The translations under genes were made by a program, and so were the position numbers. This document shows positions 35,844-46,500 of a stretch of 64,000 nucleotides of DNA, piece by piece. The first letter of the stretch is position 1; every line of letters starts with the position of its first letter. The stretch comes from Methanobacterium sp. UBA410 (GTDB taxonomy: Archaea; Methanobacteriota; Methanobacteria; Methanobacteriales; Methanobacteriaceae): positions 6,362 through 70,361 of the forward strand of contig DAHH01000019.1 of NCBI GenBank assembly GCA_002498385.1, in the 5' to 3' direction. Below the pieces are notes generated by a model. That model did not search any database. It had not been told where the DNA came from and saw only the letters and a program-made list of their open reading frames with translations.

Positions 35844-38800
35844 ACGAAAAAACAAGCGACTTTAATGATATTTAGTTTAATTTGTGCACTGGCACTTTGT
35901 GGTAGTGCTTCTGCTGCTGATGTTGCTTTAAATACCACACACAATGGCACAGTTTCAGGTGATCTTTATGTGAACGCTACGCAGCCTGTGGCTTGGGGTA
36001 ATCAGGCTAGTGGTGTAAATAGTCGAGAATTTAATCAGACTTTTAATCTGCCTACAAATGGAACAAATATCCAATGGGCAGAGGTATATGTGAATATTTA
36101 CTCGGGAACTGCAAGTGCTAACTGGCCTTCCAATGCCACCATCATGTTGGATGGTGATGGTGATGGAGTTTATGAGACTACACTTGGCAATGAACTACTT
36201 GACAGTGGTACTAAACATTCCATGGATGGGGTACAGTACTGGATTAATGGGCACTGTTTCAGAGTTGCCTCAGACTACCAGCTGTGTTACAACGTCACAG
36301 GACTAATAACCTGCAACAACCCTTCCATCTATGTGAAAACCGAAAAAGTAGGCACATCTTCCTATGATGGCCGGTTGAAGATGATTGCACTGGTTGCAGC
36401 CTACAACGACGGAGACAATGACAAAGTGGATTACTGGGTGAATGATGGACAGGACTGGATAAGCAGCGGTACATCACAGACCACCTTTAAAACCAGCACA
36501 GTAACCAGCACAGTAACCAATGCCACACTCAATACCGTAGCTCTTTCCAGTGCAGATGGAAGCTACATATTTAACGGTGAAAAACACAACGGAACAAACT
36601 CAGTAAACCCAGTGAATTACTTCGAGACTCATACATGGAATGTCACCAGCCAGATCACTCCGGGAAATGACAGTACATTAACTTACAGAGCTGGAAACGG
36701 ATCTTTTAAAAACGTTCTGGCTACACTCACGCTACGTGAAAAACCAGTAGCTCCAAAAGCTAATTTCACAGCAAACGCAACTTCAGGCAATGATCCATTA
36801 GGAATAACATTTACTGATGAATCCACAGGAACTATAACAGGATACAACTGGGATTTTGGTGATAACAGCACATCAACTGATGAAAACCCAAAACACACCT
36901 ACACCAAAGCAGGTACCTACACTGTAAAACTTATGGTAACAGGACCTGGCGGTAATGACACCAAGGTGATGAATAACTACATTACAGTTCTATCCCAGTG
37001 TGATCTTCAGGTTACTGAAGTAACAATCCCTGTAAATGGACCAACTGTTTTCCCAGGTGAAACAAACAACGTGACAGTTACCATCAAAAACAATGGTCCT
37101 GATGCTTCTCAGGCCACTACGGTGAATCTTTACGCCAGCGACGTTACTTCTGGCCCGGTAGCCTCAGCAAACGTGCCAGCACTGGCATCTGGAGCACAAA
37201 CAACCGTATTATTAACTGATCCAACGATCCGTCCCATAACCGCAAACACCACCTACGGAAACAGCAATGCAAGTTATGTGACCTACACTGCAAATGTGGA
37301 CCCTCTTAACACTGTACCTGAATCCAATGAAAACAACAATCAGCTGGCCAGTACAGCATGCCCAGTTTACTACAACGGCTACAAGGGTAAACAGTACGAG
37401 TACGGTGGAGATGATTCAACCCAGCGCAGCTACGATCTGCGCGGAGATCTTGTCTATTCAATTGGAGACTCGACCTACGGTAGTAAAAAGGCTGGTTATA
37501 CTGTAAAATGGAACTCGACAGATCTTACAATTCCTGCAGGTGCAACTATCAAGGAAGCATGGTTGTACATGGCATATTCCTGGGACAGCACCAATCTCTT
37601 CCCAGGCAACATGCAGATAACCTTTGATGGTCAGAATGTTTCCTACGTTAAATGGTACTACGATCTTAGTAACTTCGGTAGTTGGGGTAGTGGTGTTTAT
37701 GGAATGTTAACGTACAACGTAACTTCACTCTTCCAACCAAACTCTGAAAATAATGTTACAATTTTTAACAGTACAGTCAGTGCAACTTTGTATCCATTCA
37801 CGTTAATGGTGATCTACGAGGATTCAAGTTCTACTGAGAAACAGATATTCATAAATGATGGATACGATCTTTTAGGTGTGGATGAGCGTTATGGAACAAC
37901 AATTAATGAAGCAACAGCTTATACTCAATTTAATGGAACAATAAAAGATATTTCAAATGTTAAGAGTGCAAAACTCATAACATCTACATCAGCCACTGGT
38001 CAGGGTGAAGGTAACCTGCTTTTTAATGGTAATACACTTGGACTAAATGTCTGGAACGCAACAAGTACATACTGGTATGCTATTGATGTGCACGATGTGA
38101 AGGATTACCTCAACACATCCAACAACACGGTAGGTATCCAGGAAACAGATTCATGCTTAGGTGCAAATCAACAATTTTTAGTTTTAGAATACAATGAACC
38201 GGTACCAGTTGCAAATTTCACATCCAACACAACCAATGGAACAGTACCACTTGATGTGCAGTTTACTGATAATTCTACAGGTTACATAACATCATATGCC
38301 TGGGACTTTGATGGTGATGGAACTGTTGATAGTACAGCTCAAAATCCAAGTTATACCTATACCAAATCGGGTAATTACACTGTAACAGAGACTGTAACAG
38401 GACCAGGTGGTAGTAACAGTACAACTAGTATCGTAACAGTTAACGCTCCTGATCTCGTCGTGACAAATGTTACAGCTAACAACGGCACCGGTGGCTGCAT
38501 GTTCGCCAACGAGCCTAACGTGATCTATGTAACAGTTGAAAACAATGGAACTGCAGCAACTCCAGAGTCCACACTCAACGTGAACATAAATGGAACGGAT
38601 TACACTGTGAACGTTCCTGCTTTAGCTGTGGGTGAATCCACAACTGTAACTGTAACAGATCCAGTTTCACGAAAAGATGGTGACAGCGTACCTATAAATG
38701 CTACAACCAATCCAAACAATACCATACCAGAAACCAACACGTCCAACAACAGCTTCTCAACCAATTTAACAGTTTACAACAACGGATACAAAGGTAAAAG

Positions 38801-40433
38801 ATGCACTGACGGCAGTGACATAGACACCCAGAACACGTTCCAGGGTAACTACGATGTGGAGTACTCCAGTGGTAATTCAGCCTATTCTGGTAGTAACTGG
38901 ACATCAAATAATGTCACATGGACTTCAAGTCAGCTGCCAATACCTGAAGGAGCTACTGTAACCCAGGTCAGACTTTACCAGCCCTACACGTGGGATAAAA
39001 CAAGTGGTCAGCCACATTTGAATGTTATTTTCAACGGTGGAAATGTTGTGAATTATATCGGTTGGTACACTGACAGTAAAGGATTTGGAAGCTCTAATTA
39101 CCCATCAGGACTTTTCGTCTACGATGTGACGAGCTTATTCAACACTGCAGGCAACACTCTCAACATGACACCCGGAACTGGTACAAATCTAATACTCTAC
39201 GGCAGCTACCTAGTAGTGGTTTACCAGGACCCAAACACAACCAATAAAACCATTATTATCAATGACGGCTGCGACCTGCTCTGTTCAAACCCAGCATATT
39301 CTGTTAACGACACTGAAGCAACAGCATACGCTAACTTCCAGAACGTTAGCACGAATAAAGCTATAAATGCCAAACTCATTGACGTGCTTGCTTCAGCAAA
39401 TGGAGATGATGGTAATGGAGCAAACCAAGCATTCTTCAACGGCAGCGTTGTAGGTTCATTCAATTCAGACTACCTGAAAGATCCAGAGATAGGTTTCAGT
39501 CTTTTCAACATAACAAGCCTGCTCCAGAATGGTACCAACACTGCAGCTATGCAGAGCCACAACAACGCCACCAAAGGTGACAACATGGTAGCTTTAAGCA
39601 GTTTACTGGTTATTGAGTACGATACTGTGGCTCCTACGGTGAGTGCAGATATTAAAGGTGGTTCTTTTAATGCTTCGCAGAGTGTTAATTTAACGGCTTT
39701 GGATGATCAGGATTCTAATCCAACGATTTATTACACAACTGATGGTAGTGACCCAACAACGAGCAGTGCTAAGTATACTGGTTCTATCAGTGTTGCTAAG
39801 ACTACCACGTTGAAGTTCATGGCGGTTGATGCTGCTGGTAATCATTCAAACATCTGTAATGAGACCTACGCGATTCCTGATGCGGATGTTTATGTGAATT
39901 CTTCGGTAAGCGAGACCAATCCAAAGGTTGGTGACACAGTTACTGTGACGCTTAAGGTTGGAAACAATGGTCCTGACACAGCTCATGGCGTTGTTGTAAC
40001 CTACACAGTGCCTGAGGGAATGGAATTTGTTGGTGCAATCACTGACACGCCAGGTGCCTCAGCACCAGTCTACAACGCAACCACAAGAACTGTTACCTGG
40101 AATATTGGTGATGTACCAGTTGGAGATCCTAAACTCTTCGTAACCTTGAAGGTTTTAACTGCTGGTAAACTTGCAGGTAATGCTCTTGTAACCTCAACAT
40201 CCCACGATCCAGTTTCAACTGATGATACAGGATCCTTAACTGTTGAAGCAGTGGATGTGCAGTCCGGAACAGGACAATCAACAGCGGGACAAGAAAGTAG
40301 TTCTGTTGCAAACGCAGCAGAAGTTACAACCACCAGTAAGGTACCGATGCAGCCAACAGGAATCCCATTAGCAGGATTTGTCTTAGCTGCTCTCTCCATA
40401 TTCAGTGGACTGTTAGTTCCAAGAAGAAAATAA
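35844..40433 (+). CDS. Large surface protein with DUF3344, PKD, CARDB and DUF11 domains
   Basis: This protein of about 1,529 residues is secreted and anchored. A signal peptide (about 1-25, ending SASA) is followed by three repeats of DUF3344 type (about 28-305, 510-790, 985-1262), two PKD domains (about 305-385, 788-868; WDFGD and WDFDGDG cores), two CARDB domains (about 387-505, 870-980), a chitobiase C-terminal-type domain (YYTTDGSDPTTS), a DUF11 domain (VGDTVTVTLKVGNNGPD), and a C-terminal membrane segment ending PRRK. It probably reaches through the pseudomurein wall to bind ligands or partners. The start is unclear: GTG 35835 lies inside GGAGGTGA, whereas ACG 35844 has ideal spacing and aligns with the start of the second CobN gene. 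It shares DUF3344 with the next gene. Confidence 0.85.
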   Translation, partial: TKKQATLMIFSLICALALCGSASAADVALNTTHNGTVSGDLYVNATQPVAWGNQASGVNSREFNQTFNLPTNGTNIQWAEVYVNIYSGTASANWPSNATIMLDGDGDGVYETTLGNELLDSGTKHSMDGVQYWINGHCFRVASDYQLCYNVTGLITCNNPSIYVKTEKVGTSSYDGRLKMIALVAAYNDGDNDKVDYWVNDGQDWISSGTSQTTFKTSTVTSTVTNATLNTVALSSADGSYIFNGEKHNGTNSVNPVNYFETHTWNVTSQITPGNDSTLTYRAGNGSFKNVLATLTLREKPVAPKANFTANATSGNDPLGITFTDESTGTITGYNWDFGDNSTSTDENPKHTYTKAGTYTVKLMVTGPGGNDTKVMNNYITVLSQCDLQVTEVTIPVNGPTVFPGETNNVTVTIKNNGPDASQATTVNLYASDVTSGPVASANVPALASGAQTTVLLTDPTIRPITANTTYGNSNASYVTYTANVDPLNTVPESNENNNQLASTACPVYYNGYKGKQYEYGGDDSTQRSYDLRGDLVYSIGDSTYGSKKAGYTVKWNSTDLTIPAGATIKEAWLYMAYSWDSTNLFPGNMQITFDGQNVSYVKWYYDLSNFGSWGSGVYGMLTYNVTSLFQPNSENNVTIFNSTVSATLYPFTLMVIYEDSSSTEKQIFINDGYDLLGVDERYGTTINEATAYTQFNGTIKDISNVKSAKLITSTSATGQGEGNLLFNGNTLGLNVWNATSTYWYAIDVHDVKDYLNTSNNTVGIQETDSCLGANQQFLVLEYNEPVPVANFTSNTTNGTVPLDVQFTDNSTGYITSYAWDFDGDGTVDSTAQNPSYTYTKSGNYTVTETVTGPGGSNSTTSIVTVNAPDLVVTNVTANNGTGGCMFANEPNVIYVTVENNGTAATPESTLNVNINGTDYTVNVPALAVGESTTVTVTDPVSRKDGDSVPINATTNPNNTIPETNTSNNSFSTNLTVYNNGYKGKRCTDGSDIDTQNTFQGNYDVEYSSGNSAYSGSNWTSNNVTWTSSQLPIPEGATVTQVRLYQPYTWDKTSGQPHLNVIFNGGNVVNYIGWYTDSKGFGSSNYPSGLFVYDVTSLFNTAGNTLNMTPGTGTNLILYGSYLVVVYQDPNTTNKTIIINDGCDLLCSNPAYSVNDTEATAYANFQNVSTNKAINAKLIDVLASANGDDGNGANQAFFNGSVVGSFNSDYLKDPEIGFSLFNITSLLQNGTNTAAMQSHNNATKGDNMVALSSLLVIEYDTVAPTVSADIKGGSFNASQSVNLTALDDQDSNPTIYYTTDGSDPTTSSAKYTGSISVAKTTTLKFMAVDAAGNHSNICNETYAIPDADVYVNSSVSETNPKVGDTVTVTLKVGNNGPDTAHGVVVTYTVPEGMEFVGAITDTPGASAPVYNATTRTVTWNIGDVPVGDPKLFVTLKVLTAGKLAGNALVTSTSHDPVSTDDTGSLTVEAVDVQSGTGQSTAGQESSSVANAAEVTTTSKVPMQPTGIPLAGFVLAALSIFSGLLVPRRK

Positions 40434-40437
40434 ACCC

Positions 40438-40462
40438 ATTTTCCCTTTTTTATTTTTTTAAG
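40438..40462 (+). terminator. T-rich tract after the adhesin gene
   Basis: Clustered T runs directly follow the stop codon, the usual form of archaeal intrinsic termination. Partial read-through into the CobN gene is possible. Confidence 0.4.
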
Positions 40463-40546
40463 GTCTGAATTTAACTTTAAGCTTAAACTTACTTTTAATC
40501 CTGTAATGATACTTTAATTAATCTTATTTCAGTGGAGGCACATAAA

Positions 40547-43500
40547 TTGGCGAATAAAAAAGTCAAAATAAATATTTTCATGCTACTCTTCTTAACACTG
40601 TTTTCTTTAACAATCTGTGGCACCGCCTCTGCAGACAGTAGTGTGGGAGGTCAGCCCGTTGTCACAGTTTTAAACGGCACTGTGAGCGGTGGTCTCTACA
40701 ATGATTCTTATTATGGTATCAATGGCTCAGAAGATCACCAGAACGTAACTTACAATTTCAAGGATCTTCCAAGTAACGCCCAGGTTCAAAATGCCACACT
40801 TTATGTAGCTGTTTACTCTGGAAACATGCAGAGTGATCATATAACCTGTGCAAACGTTACTTTCAATGGTAAACAGATTGACAGCCAGACTTTAGACACC
40901 CACTATAATTCTCCAAGTAGCGGTGGCAACGATAACACCGCTTACGGTGGAACAAGAAGGGATCCCTACCTTATAGTAAACAACCACACTGTAAGGGTTA
41001 CCAGTGATTACATCATGTGTTATGATGTCACAAGCCTCGTAAAACAAAAAAACATGGCTTACGTTGACACGGTCGGTTCCTACGATGGTGGAATAAAGCT
41101 CATAACTTTAATTGTGGCTTACAATGATGGGGACTCGGATAAAATAGCCTACTGGGTAAACTTTGGCCAGGACGTTTGTGACTCTAATGACTCTGGAAAT
41201 ACAACGTTCGGTGGATTGCCTGTGGATGATACAGTAAACAGCGCAATTTTAAAGGTTATACACCTGGCAAGTGCTGATGGTATATATCACTTTAACAGTG
41301 CTCACGACAGTATGGACAACATCCTTTCCAACAGCAGTCCAGTTGGAAGTTACAGTGGATCAGATACATGGGATGTTACAAGCATGTACAAAAAGGGCAC
41401 TGAAAACACCTTAATTTACCATAGAAGTCTCGCATATTACAAACTGGTACTGGCCCTTCTAACAGTAAACTACACAGAACCAGCGGTTAAATTACCAGAT
41501 TTACAGGTTAGCAACATTATATGCAACCCAGATGCAATCAAACTTTCAGGTAACCTTTTTTCTGACAGTTCCAACACCATAAAAGCCACGGTTAAGAATT
41601 TAGGCAGTCTTGATGCAGGTCAGTTCAAAATGGTCCTTAAGGTTGGTAACTACATAGAAACAAAGGTGATAAAAGGCCTGGCATCCGGTGCAAGCACAAT
41701 TGTTTCATTTACAGGGTTTTTGCCCATCACAAATGGGCTTGTTACACTGGATGTAACTGCAGACAGTGATGGGCAGATTACAGAGGCCAATGAAACCAAC
41801 AACATGGCTGCCAAATCTGTGAACGTTGTTACAAGCATTCTTCCTGATCTTGTACCTGTGAGTATCAGCGTTCCAAGTGACCTGAAAGTAGACACGGCCT
41901 ATCCTGTTACTGTTACAGTTGTAAATGAGGGTGTTAAATCTTCAGGTAAAACAAGAGTTATCCTATGGGCAACAAATATCAAAACTGGAGATAAGGTTGA
42001 AGTTGGAAGTATGGATCTGGACTCTCTACCTGTTAATGGAACGAAGGTTTTAACGTTCAGCTGGACACCAAAGCTCTACACAACCTACAACCTGACTGCA
42101 GAAGTTGACCCCGATGGATCCATAGAAGAACTGGATGAAACAAACAACAAAAAAGTGGATGTAGAATACGTAAAAGAACCAGGTTCCACCATGATCTTCC
42201 TCACCAGTGACAATAATGGAGTTAACATCCTGGACTCTGCAGCACGGGAGGTACTTAAACAGTATCCAAAAATTGATTTCAAGATAAGGACTGGAACAGA
42301 GATATCAAACATGGACACAAGTGAGTTAAGGACATACCTCTTAAATTGTGATATCTTTATAGGTACGTGGGTAACTACAGAAGCTTACGAAGCAATAAAT
42401 GCAACTTTAACGGCTTATCCAGATCTTATCAATGTAATTGCAGGTAAAAAAGTATTTTTGGTGCTGGAACCTCCAGCATCAACAGTTTCAAATGCAATAA
42501 ACTTCATGAACTACTCTGTTATTGATGGAGTTAAACTGCTTGGAAACTTCACATCTGATGATTTAACTGCTTACTACCAGAACACTGAGAGGGGTACTGA
42601 TTACAATCAGGTTTTAAAGTACGTTGAATCTGGAACTCTTGCAACCCTCATCAAGAGTTATGAGGGAGCAAGCAGTGATGTTAAAACCAGCATAGTTTCC
42701 CAGGTAAAATCCATTATAAACATCTTCAACATAGGTTCGAACATCCAGAACTTAACTGGAGATAATCTGATAAATGCAGTGAAAGCTTACCTATCACTGG
42801 TAACCTTAACCACCAGTTATTCCAGTGCAGGTACAGATGAAAGAAACAAAATAGCTGCCAAGATCCAGGAACTCATAAAAAACTACAACTTCAACTCCTT
42901 CACTGATGAAATGAATGCATGTGTTGCCCTTGAAACATTGGTGGACAACTATCAAAACGCATCAACGGACGAGGATAAAACCAAGATAGTTTCACGGCTT
43001 GAAAACATCATTAAAGATATAACAGCTTACACAGCTGCAACCAGTGATTCTGATAGGGCAAACATTCTCCATGACTTTAAAAGTCTTATTGGCAGTACAG
43101 GAACAGATGCAGATGCAGTTACAATGATGGTTCAGGTGAGAAGCATCCTTGAAGACGTAACTGGCATGAAACTTGAGAACTTAACTGCTGATGAGAACCT
43201 AACAGGCAACGTCACTGCAATCCTGAAGTACAGGGGAGTTTTCAATGACTACTTGATCGGCGCAGTCAGCAAATACACTGGAAGCACTGTTGTCACGGAT
43301 TTAGACCTTCCAGACCTATTTGATAAGGCAGTGCTCTACAAAGATCTGAACGATGCTTCACGTGCAAAGGACATGATACTGTGGGCTTTAAGCCTTGATG
43401 GTTTTGTTACAACCTACAACGAGCCGCCAAGTTTCTCAAGCACACCCTCCTATGGAATCTATAGAAATAAATGGTACTCTTACGTTGACAGTGACGGCGT

Positions 43501-46500
43501 GTGGCACACTGGACTTGAAGAATATGAAAAAGAATACTTCAAATCAGGACAGCCATGTGTGGGACTCCTTGAAAGTACAATGTACGTTACGGGTAATGGA
43601 TTACAGCCTTACTATGCCATAATAGCAGCTCTTGAAGCAAAAGGAATAAATGTAATACCCATTGTTGCATACGGTGGAACAGCTGCTCAACTTGAAGCAA
43701 TGCTTGAAATATTCACCAACGCAACGAGTTATGATAAATTCATTCTTAACCCCTCGGCCTACAAAGTTAATCTAGATGCTGTTGTTGACATGGTTGCATA
43801 TGGTCTTGGAGGAACTGATTTCTCCGAGATAATTCCATTCTTCAATGCTTTGAACGTGGAAGTTGTGGCTGCAGTTCATTCGGATTTCGAAACGAATGCT
43901 CAGTATGCACTGGGCACCAGTGGATTAAATGCTTTAACAGGTGACAAGTGGTGGCACATTGCAATTTTGGAAGATCAGGGGATAGTGGATCCCATATTTG
44001 TTGGAGGTAAAGCAGAGACTGTAGACCCTCTTACAGGAACAACAATCAGTAGCTACGTTCCATATGAACAAAATATAGAACTTCTGGCAAATAAAATAAG
44101 TAGCTGGACAGCTCTAAAATACCTCTCAAATGCAGCAAAGAAGGTAGCCTTAATATACTACAACTACCCTCCAGGAAAACAGAACATTGCAGCAAGCTAC
44201 CTGGATCCTGTGCAGAGCATATTGAACCTTTTAAATGTGCTGAAACAGAACGGGTACAATGTACAAAACATTCCGTCCAATGCGGCCCTTCTCCTGGATG
44301 AGATGATGGCGCAGGGAACCAACATAGCTTCCTGGGCACAGGGTCTTGTGGAAATCTTAGCCAACAACAACGGATCCCTCTTGGATGAATTAAAGGCCTA
44401 CCAGGAGAATGACACCTACAAGGTAGACCTGACCAAGCTGGATAAAACTGAACTGGAAAAACTCGCCAACACACCAGGAGTTATACTGTACTCTGCAGAT
44501 GACTTCATGAAATGGTTCAACCAGCTCGACGACCTTGTGAAGCTGGATATTACAGAGGGACCCGTTGCCTACATAGGCGAACTCTGTAAAAGGGCAGTTG
44601 CACTGGGTTATGTAGATAACATGGACAGCGTTATAGACAGCTGGTACTCCCAGATGGTCTCACTGCTTCCAGACAATCAAACAAACGTGGCATTACCAAT
44701 ATTGACAAATTTAATCAGTGAACTCAAGGTTTACGTGGATTATAACAGTACAGCTGCATACAACAAATATTTGAACTACAAAAAAGAGTTTTTAGCCATT
44801 GAAATAAAGGGAATGTCTGGATGGGGAGATTTCCCCGGAAATGTAATGACAGTTGTGAAGAATGGAATCAAGTACTTTGTTTTACCAGGCATACAGTTTG
44901 GAAATGTGCTTATAGCGCCAGAACCGCAACGTGGATGGGAAGGAAATGCTGAACAACTTTACCACAACAGTGTTGTACCTCCAGATTACCAGTACCTTGC
45001 ATTTTATGCTTACCTGCAGCAGCAGGGGTATAATGCAATGGTCTTCGTAGGAAGACACGCAACCCATGAGTGGCTACCAGGTAAGGAGGTGCTTGAAGAT
45101 GCAGATGATTTCACATCCATAGTCACAGGAAACGTGCCACAGATATACTTCTACATAGTTGACGGTGTGGCAGAAGGAATAACAGCTAAAAGAAGGGGAT
45201 CTGCAGTCATAATAGATCATCTAACCCCACCAATGGGATTCACCAGCCTTTATGGAGGTATGTCAGATCTTGAAAGCCTGGTTGAGGATTATGATGGTGC
45301 AGATGATGCTGGAAAGGCTTCTATCATAATTAAAATCAAAGAGACAGTGAAAGACAACAACCTGGCGGCAGACATAGGCATCGACATAAATAACTTGAGC
45401 AGTGATAAAATAATCAAGTTAATCAATGAGTACCTTGAAGCTGTGACAAACACGTTCTATCCATACGGTGTGGACGTTCTGGGCCAGAACTGGACGGATG
45501 ATCAGATAGCTCTGCTTGTAACCTCCATGCTTTCTGTTCCATTCAATGTTGGCGGTGGAAACGAAACGAGTTTGCAGAATGAAATAGCCCTGTTAATGAG
45601 GGGAAAGACCTATGACTCGTTGAATGCTGCCGAACAGAATGCGGTGCAGGAGAAGTGTATTGAAGTTGTGAAGGAGCTCCTTCAAAGTGATGTTACAACA
45701 GTTGCAAATAAACTCACACCTAATCCCACGGAAAACCTGCAAACTGCCCTTAAAAAGGCTGTAACCTACTGCAATGAAATAAAGGAGAGCGTGAACAATG
45801 AGATAAACAGCTTCCTCAATGCGCTGAACGGGGGTTACATAACTCCAGGACCTGCAAACGATCCTATAAATAACCCTGAGGCCCTTCCTACTGGAAGAAA
45901 TTTTTACCAGGATCAAGCAGCTGAGATACCCACTAAACAGGCTTACCAGAATGCAAAAGACCTTGTTCTCGCAACTTTGGAGGGTTCAGACCTTAAAGAC
46001 ACTGTGAAGAAGATCGTGGTTGGAATCTGGGATGTGGAAACAGCCAGGGACAATGGAGAACTCATCGCAATGATACTTTGCCTTCTTGGAATGGAGCCAC
46101 AGTGGACAGATTCACCAAGTGCAGGATCAGGCGGTGCAAAACTCAAAGAAATGCCCATCTATGATGAATTAAGCAGTCTGGTCAGGCCAGATGGTTGGGG
46201 GAAGAAAAGAATAGATGTGGTGGTTGTAATCGACGGTAACTTCAGGGATCTTTACAGCAGACAGCTGGGACTACTGGATAAAGCGTTCAGAGTGGCTCTG
46301 GCAAGATCATACTACACCCTACTCAACAATGCAACCCTCCAATCCAAATATGGAGACAAGATGAAAACAGCTTTAGATGCTGTGCTTTTGGACATTGGAT
46401 ACTATGGTCTTGGCAGTGAGCCCCTTGACGATAATTACGTGGCATATGATTGGGTTGATGATTTCCAGTACTACATGGATGAGGGCATGAACTGCACAGA

